From Scenedesmus sp. ARA3 (taxonomy: Eukaryota > Chlorophyta > Chlorophyceae > Sphaeropleales > Scenedesmaceae): a stretch of DNA of 42,727 bases. Within the stretch, counting starts at the first letter, position 1, and each line of letters opens with the position of its first letter. A model generated the notes under the pieces. It made no database searches, was not told the DNA's origin, and saw only the letters and a program-made list of their open reading frames with translations. Made by a program: the position numbers and the translations under genes. The DNA lies in assembly GCA_004335835.1 (NCBI GenBank), contig RWJK01000948.1, positions 4,957 through 47,683 on the forward strand, given 5' to 3'. Shown piece by piece: positions 22,251 to 32,860 of this stretch.

Positions 22251-24997
22251 CAGCAGCGGCAGCAGCAGCGGCAATGTCTCAGATCGTGGCAGCAGGGTCT
22301 GTCAACCCAATACTTGCCTGAAGAAATTGTTGTAGGCTGCAGCCAGCAGCGCTGAATGTCACACGTCACATGTACACGCGGCTCATCAGAGTCACGTCAG
22401 CTAGATGCTGCAGGCTGCAAACGGTGGTGGATGTGACACAATATGTGTGATTATGGGCCAGCAGAGTTGGTCAACTGAACATTGCAGGCGCTTGCAAACT
22501 GTGGCCTTTGTCAACAAACCTAACGTCAGGTGCGCTGCTGTGCAATGCCAGCCCCCATTCATGGCGCACAAACAGACATAGACCGCTGCACCAGCTATGG
22601 GAGACGGTTAGTAGCTGAGCAGGCAATGTTCATTGATCCACGCAGGACAAAATATAACTAGATGACAGAGCGGCATTTCCTTTACTCAAGACTTGGCTGG
22701 CATATGCCTCAACAATCTGCTCAACGATATAAATCCGAAGGTAGTCAAATTGTAGCACTGTCCGCACAGCTGTTGATTCTTTGCCGGCCAGCACGCTGCT
22801 CCCTCACCTGCCTCGCTCCATTTGCCGCCAGTCTTGCTGTAGGATGGCTTGGGCGGCAGCGGGTATGCCTGCGGGCGTTCCCGTTTGTTGATGTCATCAT
22901 AGATGGTCTTTGCCTCAGGTCCCAGCAGCCGCACCAGGCGCTTCACCATCTGGCAGCGCGCGTCACTCTGGTTCGTGGAGGTACTCCTTGCGCCGGCAGA
23001 CTTGTTGTTCTGGGGCCTGTGCACGGCAGCCCACGGCACAAACACTTCGCCATACGCAACAGCTAGCTGCCGAGCTGCTGCTGCTGCCTGGGCTGGCGTG
23101 TTCGCCTTCTCCACTGCCCCCGCAGCCGACCGCACTGTTGCTGTGTTAGGCACTGCCACCGGCAGCGGCGCTGGCTGTGGTGCTACTGCTGCTGGTGGTG
23201 GTGGTGCTGCTGCTGCTGCATGCACTGCTGCTGCTCCCACGGCTGCTGGTTGTGCTTGTGTTGCCACTGCCGCTGATGAAATTGCTGCTGGCTGTGCTGC
23301 TGTTGCTTCTGCAGCCGCTACTGTCGGAGCTGCGGTGGCAGCCACAACTGCTGGCTGTTGCAATGCTGCTATTGCCTTTGCTGAAGGTGCTGCTGGCTGC
23401 TGCTGCTGCTGCTGCTGCCACGGGACTGCGACGACGACGGCCGCAGCTGCTGCTACTGCTACTGCCTCTGGTAAGGCTGTTGGTGTGGTGGTCACCGCCG
23501 CTGAGGTTGTCACGGCTGCTGGCTGTGCCGCTGCTGGTGCTGCTACCTCTGCTGCTGCTGTCGCTACTGAGGCTGCTGCCGCTCCCTCTGCAGGCACCGC
23601 GGCCTCTTGTGGCACACTAGCGGCTGATCGCGCTGCCAGCCCTGCAAGCTGCGCATCCACAACCGCTTCAGCATCATCTGCTGCTGCTTGGTGGGCAAAG
23701 GCTGCAACAAGTGCGGCAGCTAAGGCAGCTGCAGTAGGAGCTGCCGGAGCAGCAGTTGCTGGTCCTGCTCCAGCAGCTGGTGATGCAAAATTTGTAGCTG
23801 CTATGCGTGCCACTCTGACGGCTGCTACCGCGCATGCTGCCGCTGCAACTGCTGCCTTCTCAGCTGTTACTGCTGCCTCTTCAGCAGCAGCTGATGCGGC
23901 TGCTGATGCCTCATGCGCTGCAGCTGCAGCTCCGGCCTCTTCCGGTGTCACTGTTGTTGTTGTTGCTGCTGCAGCCGCTGCTGCTGCCTTCTGAGCAAAC
24001 GCTACTGCTGCCGCCTGGCACGCCATCGCTTCCGCTGCTGCAACTTGAGCCTTAGCAGCTGCCTCTGCCGTCTCTGCTACTACTGCTACCACGGCCTCTT
24101 GTGCAGCTGCATCTGATGCTGCATCACGCAATGTTCTGCCCGCTGCTGCCGCCTCTGCAGCTGCAGCTGCTTTGGCAGCAGCTGCTACAGGCGCATCTGC
24201 AGCCCTTGGCTGCAGCGCCTTGTGTGCACCAGCAGCTGTCCTTGCGGCAAACCTCACCCTCATAGAAGCACCTAGAACTGATGCTGTCACTGCGTGCATC
24301 ATGCTTGGCTGCACACACCTAGCAGCTGCGCCACCAACACCTGTTGTGTGCATAGCGGTGCGTGCACGCTGCGGCGCACATTACGCATGGCCGTGCCAGT
24401 GCCCCGCAGCACATAGCTAGCTGGTGCTGCCTGGACTCGTGCTTCTCTTGCTGCTGGTGCTGCTGCAGGTGCCATAATGCACACGTTGACACTTGCGCTG
24501 CCACCTTCTACTGCTGCCGCTGCCAGTGGTGGTGCTCCTTCTGCACAAGCGTTGCCGTTACGTGTTGTGCTGCTACTGTAGATTGGCCGCAAGATCAGGC
24601 ACCCAGCTGCAGGCCCAGAAGTGTTCCTCAGCGCGGCTGTGTGGCTGCCTACGCTGAGCATACTGCTGCGCATTGTGTCTGCCGCGTGCTGCTGCTGCTG
24701 CCAGTGGTGTGGCTGCCGCATCCGGTACTGCTGCTGCTGGTGCTGTGGTGACGGTGGCAACGGCGGCTGTAGCATGTGCTGTTGCAGTGGATCTGCTGAA
24801 GGCGCCCTCAGCAGTGCTGCCAACTCTGCGCCATCATCGTGTTGCGGGCTGCCCACGGGAAGGCCACAGGCAAGCCTTGCTTCTTCATCAAAGGTTTCCA
24901 TGGCTGCAACATCATCGTCATCGTCATGATTAGTTCCTTGCAGCTCTGAGGAGATAGCGGGGTTGAGGTGGGAAGCGGCAGGCTGCATGCTGGACAT
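19805..24997 (-). CDS. P-family protein 1, unrecognised core in Ala/Gln homorepeats
   Basis: Supported exons are about 24997-22808, 22202-22092, 21844-21719 and 21219-20405. A possible last exon 19879-19805 codes a basic tail (LGQRKR..., PRPKRSK, NLS-like); without it the frame stops at 20375. Exon joins are phase 1, as in P2, and exon 2 is 111 nt in both. The core reads VPWAAVHRPQNN, MVKRLVRLL, YSKTGGKW, EFFRRVLG, GSAPWPEEWELKHGTALLYI, RLLRWLLGRSDITAADAN. Exon 1 before the core is mostly Ala; exon 4 is mostly Gln with 12 Pro. The N-terminal FDEEARL and GSP match FDEEFLHE and GSP of P2. Exon 1 changes frame between about 24430 and 24300 with no good intron, so a frameshift or missed intron lies there. 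A nuclear role is suggested only by composition and the basic tail. Function unknown. Confidence 0.55.
20992..21048. repeat. (CTG)6(CGG)12 compound microsatellite
   Basis: Inside exon 4 of P1. The minus strand reads 12 Pro followed by 6 Gln, so an abrupt change of repeat unit keeps the frame. Confidence 0.9.
21286..21306. repeat. (ACATT)n pentanucleotide
   Basis: About four perfect units inside intron 3 of P1. It is unlike the CTG-type repeats elsewhere. Confidence 0.85.
22180..22350 (-). repeat. Two copies of the P1 exon 2 acceptor end
   Basis: On the minus strand, CTGCAG followed by CCT(G/A)CAA...TTCTTCAG occurs with exon starts at 22202 (functional) and 22336 (in the intron), 134 bp apart. 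The second copy reads LQQFLQ instead of CNEFFR. Confidence 0.75.
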
Positions 24998-27764
24998 GTC
25001 TGCTGCGTTCTTCTGTTGGGTTGGTGTGATGCTAGGTGCAGCGGTTGCACTGCTACAACTGTCGCCGGAGGGCTGGTGGTGTGTTCTTGGCTGCAGAGGA
25101 CAGGGGTATGTAGCACAGTGTGGCAGTTGCATTGTATTTTGAAGGGGTAGAAAATGGCCAAGGAACATCAGTGATAAGCACATCAGGAAGAGCCTTAGGT
25201 GAGGCTCCTTGCCAGAAGCACGTGTTGCTGTGGCTGCCAATCATTGGAGGTAGCTGTGACGCAGCAGTATCTAGCTGTGGATAACTACAGAAATACAACT
25301 CAACAGCTATCCGAGCGATCCGAGGCAAAGAAGGTAGCACATGCACCCGTCGGCATTATCCCTGTCCAGAAAGTACCTCCCCACCTATATGCCCAGAGAG
25401 GCCTGAAGACATCCACATGGCGTAGCATGAATACGTTGTCAGTGACAATGTAGCTTGTAGGGTCTGCGGGCTTCCAGACGAGCGACGAGTCCGAGCAAAT
25501 GCAGCCGACGTCCAAACTGCAGCGCACTCACGGAGATGTCCGCGCGTTTCCCTACCAAAACGATTGATTATTATTGCAATTGCTGATGTGAGCTCTATAC
25601 GCCTGAACCGCGAATGAGATCGTGCGAAAGCGCTGATGGCAGATAACACAGCATGTGCATTGCGGCCTCCAATTCGACTACGCAGAGTGCTTGATTGTAA
25701 ATATTGAGTTGCTTTTAAAAATTCCCTGTGTTTGTAGAATGCATTTGAGGTCTTGTAGAAGTTAATGACAACAAACCACAGCATGGGCCATGGACGCATT
25801 CTAGTCCTCGACCACGTAATATAAGCAAGAATGGTGTAGCAATTATTTTATTTCCCCCTGACCGCCTTCAGGCGTGGGCACCTTGTCGTCGGATCACGAA
25901 AGATCCCGCTGTGCAAATGCACACTTGGTAACTGCTCAAATTCATCCCTTTTTCCTTCAAAACCCGCTCTTGATGCGTCTTCCACAACACGGGTTACTTT
26001 TGGATCGTGAGCGCATGCGGGAGCAGTTCATATAGCCTGCACATGTCACACACAGTCCCACACTGTGTGCTTGCCACTAGCTGCAATGCTGACAGGCATG
26101 CACCACTTAGTGAACTGGTGATGACCATTGACATTGCACGTCGATACGTGTATACAAAGCAAGCTGTTTTATCAAAATGTCTCCTGAACACGTGAAGCGT
26201 GCTCTCCTCCAATCTCTCAAAACAAAGCTAGCTACAGCGCCATACAGCGCTGTGCATGTAGCATAAGGCAACAGTGTGAAAACAATCATCATGTTCTGGT
26301 GTGAACCTGGCCGTAACTGCACATACACAAATCTATTGCTGTACATAAGCCACGTTGCGGCCGCAGCAAACAGTGCCATGGCGACTGAGTCTTGCCAACC
26401 CCCAGAAACGTCCGCACTGCATGCAGGGTTTTCAACTGACACCCCAACACTTGTCACACCACCAAGCCGCACCTGACATGTCCCGCTCCCAGTACATAAG
26501 GTGATGCTGCGCTGTAAGACCTCTCTCTGTAAGACCCTTCAACCATCCGGCAGTGTCTGCAACCAACTGCAGAGCCAAGTGCACTGCGATCAACAACATC
26601 AACCATACACTGCACATCGCAGTGTTGTCTGCAAACAGTACCTGGTGTCCCATAGTGCATCACAAACGATGCACACATAAGCCTACGGCCAGCTGTCCTG
26701 ATTCCCTGGTGACCCCTTGCTGTTACCACACCCTGTCTTGCTTGCATTTGTCGAAGCGCTGCTTGGTTGCTACTGCCAGCAGCAAAATGCATCAAGCGCC
26801 AACGGACGTGGCAGTGCAGACACACAAGATGGCAGCAAAGGCAAACATGATGTTGTATACTTCACAAAGCATCTTGGCACATACAAGCACCGGTTGGTGA
26901 TACACAACAGTTGCTCCAACAAAACGCTGGACACTATGTTTGTCAGACAATGTAAATCATGCACAACCTATACACACTGCAAGCTGCCACAACCTTGAAT
27001 ATTTGAAATACGTACGTGCCAGATGCAGGGCCTGCTGTCAGCGCGTCAACACTTCAAGTACACTCCTTGTGTTGATCTGCCAAAAGTATGAACACATTAG
27101 GCCAGCATTGCCCCATGTTGCAAGCAAAGCGTGCTGCTACAACACTGCAATTTCCGCACGCTGTCATGGAGCCGCAGCCATTCAGCAAACGCAGTGACAA
27201 AACAGTGAAGGGCGTGCAAACTGCTGCTGGGACTGCTTGCTTGACAGTGCAACAGCACATGGAAATTTCCTTCGGATAAAACAGTGCGTGAAGACCACTG
27301 CACACCTTGGTGTGCAACAGGAGAACACCTTGTGCATGTGAACGTCACCTGTATCAGATTTACTTCCTGCAGTGATGATGTCAGCTGAGCAGCAGCAATT
27401 GCAGTCTGCCACTGCAGCTGCCAGCCACACAATTGTACAGCTGTGCACTTGGTGCAGCAGAAACAGCAACCCAGCCGCTGAACTCCAAGTACGTATACAC
27501 CGAGTTGGTAGTACTAGACACTTTTTCTTCAAGCCAGTTGCTCAAAGTTCCTGCAGACAAGGCCTCTGCAACTTGAAGGGCCGACCAAAACCATAACGCA
27601 GCTGCACGGCACCTAGACAGCCTCTACCACTGCCTGCACTTCCTGCAAGCGCACACCCTTTATCATACGGGGCTCCCCATTGCTAGCTGCGTCACATATA
27701 GTCTACAGCTGGCTCAAGCGCAACAGCTGGAGCCTCCACCCAAGCTGTGATTGTTGAAACGTGT

Positions 27765-28260
27765 TTCAGCTACCTCAGCTACTTATGTACCACTAAGCTT
27801 TCAACTGCATATGCACTCCCAACCTCAGCTACATACAACTGTACTGCCCACATCACCTGCACATGTTCCTGCAACCCCATCCTCGTCTGTACCGCCAACC
27901 CCCAGCTACATGCACTGTAGTGCCATCCTCAGCTACATAGATTTGTACTGTCAACCTCAGCAACATCTGTACGGCAACCACACCTGCACATGTACTGCCA
28001 ACCTCACTACACTGATATGTACCACCCACATCATTGCCCACATAACCTACATGTACCGGCAACCTCACTCACATCTGTACTGCATACGTCAGCTACATAC
28101 GTCAGCTACATACGTCAGCTACATACGTCAGCTACATACGTCAGCTACATGCGTCAGCTACATACGTCGGTACCACCCACGCTGATGATCAGCCAGCTTC
28201 TACAGTCAAATTCATGCGAGCCCGTACTTCCAACCTCAGCGACATCTGTACCAAACAGAT
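27765..28260. repeat. Degenerate CTCAGCTACAT / TGTACTGCCAAC minisatellite
   Basis: AACCTCAGCTACAT followed by TGTACTGCC or TGTACCGCC recurs across about 500 bp with irregular spacing. It encloses a perfect 13-bp array. Confidence 0.75.
28084..28168. repeat. 13-bp tandem array TACGTCAGCTACA
   Basis: Six to seven near-perfect copies, one with TGCGTC, so the array is recent compared with the degenerate repeats around it. Confidence 0.92.
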
Positions 28261-28769
28261 ATTGAAAGAGAGAGATTAGCTACATCTCTCAAAGAAGATC
28301 CGCACTGCCATCACCCACGGCAGTCAAAGTGCTCCACCAAACCAGCATACGATATGTATGGCAGCGTGCAGCAATCCCGTCAGCACACACACCACATAGC
28401 AGCAGTGCTGCAGCAGCAGCTGCACCGTGAACTCTGAGTACATCACCTGTGCTGCTCACCGCGCCGACGCGCAACTGCGATCGAAGCGAAATCTTCAAAC
28501 TACAATCAGCAGCGATCTTGAGAGTGACGATTTAGCAGTAGTACGCACAAGATTCAAGCCACTGCAGCAGCTTAGGAGCCTTAGGCAAAAGACAACCTTA
28601 GCTGCACCCATGTGGCACGTGCACACAGCAAAAAAAGCAAGGCATCCTGCTTGCATCCTTTTGTAGCTGACTTGCTGCAAATGCCCATCCTGCTCCAGCA
28701 CCCCTGCCGCATAACATACAAAGCCACAAACAGAAATAGTCATCGCGGCCACAGATGTGCGCCGGCACC

Positions 28770-28945
28770 TGCAATGGTATCACATCCACATCCATCCTGG
28801 TCATCAGACCCAAAGCCCCATCCAGACACCAAAGCCTGGCGAGACCCGTACTCCCAGCCACACCCCAATCCCTGGCTGGCCACACCCACACACCCAGCAC
28901 AACCCCAAAGCCTTGCCACATCCACCCACCCACCCATCCTGCGGC
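28770..28945. repeat. CCA/CCCA-rich imperfect repeat
   Basis: CACACCC, CCAAAGCC and CCACATCCA words recur with strong strand asymmetry (C/A on +, G/T on -). There is no coding evidence despite open frames on both strands. Confidence 0.5.
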
Positions 28946-29195
28946 CTGCCTTGCCCTTGCTGCTGCGCTGACCGCTGCTGCTGCTGCTCTGCTCCTGCTG
29001 CAGTGATGCCCCGTGCGGCGTGCTCTGCCCCTGCTGCTGCTCTGCCCCTGTTGCTGTGCTGTTCCTGCTGCTGCTGTGTATAACGCAATGGCTCTTTGTG
29101 CCATGCTGCAAATGTGCCATCTGCTGCGGGCTCACCCAGCTTGGCCCCCTGCTGCTGTGCTGCTGCGCTCATCAGCCTGCCCCCCATGCTGCTGC

Positions 29196-29460
29196 TCTGC
29201 TAGGCGCACAGCCCTGATGCTGCTCTGCCTGCCTATTGCAGCTGCCTGCCATGTGACGGCATGCTGCTGCCCTGCTAGGCTCACACGCCTGACGCTGCTC
29301 TGCCTGTCCATTGCTGCTGCCCTGCCAGCTGCCGCGATGCTGCTGCTGGGCGAGGTCACCAGCATGCCGCCATGCTGCTGCCCCACAGGCCTGGTGCTGC
29401 TCTGCCTGCCTGTTGCTACTGCCCTTCCATCTGCTGCGATGCTGCTGCCCTGCTAGGCTC
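29196..29460. repeat. Tandem 75-100 bp repeat with CTGCTCTGCCTG core
   Basis: CTGCTCTGCCTG starts at about 29220, 29295 and 29395. Each is followed by a Pro/Ala-type word and by ATGCTGCTGCCCTGCTAGGC or a variant. The minus strand stays open (GSSNRQAEQHQAC-like repeats), but no gene signals accompany it. Confidence 0.75.
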
Positions 29461-29560
29461 AAAGGCCTACCATGTTGCTAGGCCGTGCTTTGTATCTGTG
29501 CACCAGTTGCTGCGCTGCAGCCATGGCTGCTAGGTAAACTCGCCAACTGCACTGCAAGGT

Positions 29561-29822
29561 TCAGTTGCCAGCCGCCATGCTGCTGTAGTTGCGCTTCCCG
29601 CGTTGGCGCAGGTTGTGCGCGTGCTGCACGTGCACCTGTACAGGCAAACAGCAACCAGCGAGGAGGTGAGCAGGTGAGCTGCTGTGCAACATGTCAAGCA
29701 CCATGCCTCCGCAGCAGCTGCCGTGGTGTTGCGTACGATGCCATGGCAGCAAACAGAATACGCACATGACAGAAGACTTTGGAGTACGTTGGATCCTGAA
29801 AGGGCATGTTCATGCACAACTG
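29561..29822 (-). CDS. Possible alternative terminal exons of P2
   Basis: If the exon 4 donor CTGCAG/GTCAGT at 30055 is used (phase 0), an acceptor TTCCTGCAG opens an exon at 29822. It codes QLCMNMPFQDPTYSKVFCH and has a phase 0 donor at 29766. A final exon 29635-29561 would add a short basic tail with LRQRGKRNYSS, ending in TGA. The last exon would be 75 nt, the same as the proposed last exon of P1. Alternatively the middle exon runs on to 29702 (phase 1). These peptides look coding, but the link to P2 is unproven. Confidence 0.35.
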
Positions 29823-29950
29823 CTGCAGGAAAGCTCATGTTACTGCCCAGGCAGCAGGAGCAGCAGTATGTCAAGCCTTGTGTACCACCTTGGCAGGCTA
29901 ACAGATTAACTGTCATGGCAGAGCAGCGTGATAATATGTCTTGCATTATG

Positions 29951-29955
29951 TTACA
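29951..29955 (-). terminator. TGTAA poly(A) signal just after the P2 exon 4 stop
   Basis: On the minus strand TGTAA lies 25 nt beyond the TAA at 29980. It supports an mRNA that ends within unspliced exon 4. Confidence 0.5.
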
Positions 29956-29979
29956 TATGTTATGTTAGTAACACCAAGC

Positions 29980-30323
29980 TTATGTTGCATACTCCATTAG
30001 CAAAGGAGTAGGAACTATGACCACATGGAAGCTACCACACACATATGTACTGACCTGCAGTCTAGTCTCCATTGCAACCGCAACCTCTCCCGTGAGCCCG
30101 GCAGGTGGGCTGAAGCCAGTGCCCTCGCTGGCCCTGCTGCTGTGCAGCACCGATGCCTGCTGCTCTGCTGGCGCTGCCACCTTGCGCTGCTGCTGCTGCT
30201 GCTGCTGCTGTGCGCCTGCCTGGTGCGCTTGCCCAGCAGCCGGCAGCAGCGTCTGCAGCAGACCAGCAGCTGCCGGCTGTGCATGAGCTGGCTGCGGGTG
30301 GTGTGGCAGCTGCAGGGACCCTG

Positions 30324-30355
<32 letters not shown>

Positions 30356-32828
30356 GCAGCTTGCCCAGCAGCCGGCAGCATGGCCTGCAGCAGGCCAGCA
30401 GCTGCCGGCTGTGCATGAGCTGGCTGCGGCTGGTGTGGCGGCTGCAAGGGTCCTGCCTGCTGCTGCTGCTGCTGCTGCACCTGCTGCTGCGCCTGCTGCT
30501 GCGCCTGCAGCTGCAGCTCGCGTGGAACTGGCTGCAGTGGCAGCGGGGTTGTCATCGGCACGCCTGCGGTCAGAGCGTTGCAGCAGGGCTCAGGCTTAGT
30601 CATATACCTAGGTTTCAGTTTGACAAGCTACCTCAAGATGTACGTGCAGGGCACTGTACTGCTATACTGCTGCTTGTTGCTGTGTGGCCATTTGGCTGTT
30701 GCGCCATTCAACCTGCCGTGTAATGCACACACAAGCTTCACCAGCACAACAGTCAGAAGCTCGCTCTTTTAAAAGCAGGCGATGCTGATGCGACCATCAG
30801 CATTGCAGCAAACAATATGGCCGAATTGCTTGCATGAACCGCATGCACAGTGCAAAGGAGAGCCAGAACATATGAGTGGCACGCATCTGCACTAAAGCCA
30901 CCTCCACAAAACAAAGCATTGCAGACTCTGATCAGGCGCCGATGAGAGACCGATGAGAGCCGATGGGAGGCTCATAAGAATTGCAGGATGTGGGGAGCCA
31001 CAGCTGCAGCATGAGAACTCACCTAGCCCAGACACCGCAGCCCTGTTTGCCTGCCATGCGTTCTTGGCGCCAGTGCAGGTGCTGCCATCGAGCCAGCAGC
31101 CGTTGGCATGTGCTGCGGTGATGTTGTCCCGGCCCAGCAGCCAGCGCAGCAGCCCTGCACATGCGACAGCAGCAGAGGCAGCGGCAGCGGTAGCAACCGT
31201 CATTGATATGGGAATCCAGATAATGACCATAGCAGCGGCAGCAGTCGCAACGCAGACACACCAACTCCAGCGCTGGGCCATGCCCTGGCCACTGCCTGTT
31301 GCAGATGAGCATGCACGAATCAGTCCAGAGCCCGAACCATGCTGCAGCACAGGTTGTCCCAGCGACGTGGTCCTGCAAGTGAACCCGTGTGATGATTGTC
31401 TATGGAAGCCACTCACACGCCGGGTACAGCAGCACTGTGAGGGGCTTCAACTCCTCAGGCCTGGGCCCAGGCTCCAAGTGTCAGACAAGCTATACCGTCC
31501 AGGCACAGCAGGCATGCATGTCCAGCTAGCAAGAACCAGGCGGCAGCACAGCAGTACTAGACAACACCGTCCTGCAGCGGTACTCACGTGCCAGGTACAG
31601 CAGCACTGTGAGGGGCTTGAACTCCTCAGGCCTGGGCCAGGGCGCTGAGCCCGGCTGGCCCTCCTTGCCCAGCACTTCCTCCAGGAACTCGATGTAGTCT
31701 GCAGCAAGAAATTGACGGCACATGCACACATGGTCATCCCATGGTCAACACATGGTCAAAGCACAACATACGCAAGATGTTTTCACCCTCAGTGCCCAGC
31801 ACTTTCTCCAGGAACTTGATGTAGTCTGCAGCAAAAGGGTGACGGCACATGCACACATGGCCATCACATGGTCAACACATGGTCGAAGCACAACATACGC
31901 AAGATGTCCTCATCCTCTGTGCCCAGCATCTTGACCAGAAACTTGATGTAGTCTGCACAACAAAGTGATGGCGCACATGCACATGGTAAAATATTACACG
32001 CGCTACATGTAACCATCCTTTCATCTTAGCACTTCTTCAAGGAACTTGATGTAGTCTGCAGGAAGAAAGTAACTGCACACATGCACACATGGTCAATGCA
32101 ACGGCCTACGCAAAGTGCATCCGCCCTCGTTGCCCAGCACGCGCTCTAGGAATGTGATGAAGACTAATGTAGTCTACAAGCAGCGCCAGCCGCAGCAGCA
32201 GACAGGCAGCAGGTGGCAGTGCACAGTAAACATCAAGTTGTGGCAGGAAGGCAGCATGCAAGCGCACCTCCTTGGGGCCACCTGGCGCCGGTCTGGGCAT
32301 ATGTCTTGCCGGTTTTTCGGTTGTTGCTGCTGTTCATTTTGTCGAAGAGCGCGCCTGCCGCGGGCAGCATCTCTGCAAGGCGCCGCACCAGCTGCTCGCG
32401 CCCTTTCGCAAGGTTGCAGCCGTAGCAGTTTGCGTTGTTGGCTGGGCGGTTAACGTGCTGCCACGGCACATGCGGGCAGCCATAGCCGAGCCCAGCAGCC
32501 ACAGCTGCAGCCGCTGCTTCTGCAGCGGCCTCTGCCGTGCTGGCTGCTGCATGCGCAACTGCCCGCGCCTCGAGCGCCAGGTCTTTCAGCGCTTCTGCCT
32601 TGCTCACTGCGGCGGCTCTAGGCGCTGCCTGCTGCTGCAAGGCTTCTGCTGCTTGCTTCGCCGCCGCTGCTTTTGTGTCTGCTTCTCCACGTGCCTTCTT
32701 CGCAGCTTCCGCTGTCCGGTTTGCTGCTGCCATCAGCACCGCAATGTGCTTCAGCGTTGCTGCTGATGGTGGGCCTGCTGCAGCTGGCACGGCTACGGCA
32801 GCTGCGTTGAGGGGCTCAGCATGCACCA

Positions 32829-32860
<32 letters not shown>

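Larger units (their letters stand above)
24998..29560. other. Spacer between P1 and P2, mostly without recognisable genes
   Basis: About 4.5 kb. From 25250 to 27750 the sequence is less CTG-rich and locally AT-richer (about 25560-25860) than its surroundings. Open frames of 60-150 codons exist: 25799-25356 minus, and 26472-26107 minus with hydrophobic stretches LFAAAATWLMYS and MIVFTLLPYATCTALYG. None has a recognisable family or splice-supported partner. From 27765 to 29460 several minisatellites follow (separate entries). The promoter of P1 should lie just right of 24997. Confidence 0.35.

Noticed and set aside
22903..23994. A long + strand open frame (363 codons) opposite P1
   Set aside because: It is the mirror of the Ala-rich P1 exon: GCN/GCT codons read open on both strands. 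Its composition is only Ala, Cys and Thr, and it has no core match or splice support.
25356..25799. A 147-codon minus frame in the spacer
   Set aside because: Its composition is plausible, but no motif, paralogue or splice partner was found.
26107..26472. A 121-codon minus frame with hydrophobic stretches
   Set aside because: It could be a membrane exon, but there is no recognisable family and no clear start or junction, so it is mentioned only as a possible relic.
28084..28168. The 13-bp array as a CRISPR-like repeat
   Set aside because: The units are directly adjacent with no spacers, and the genome is eukaryotic.
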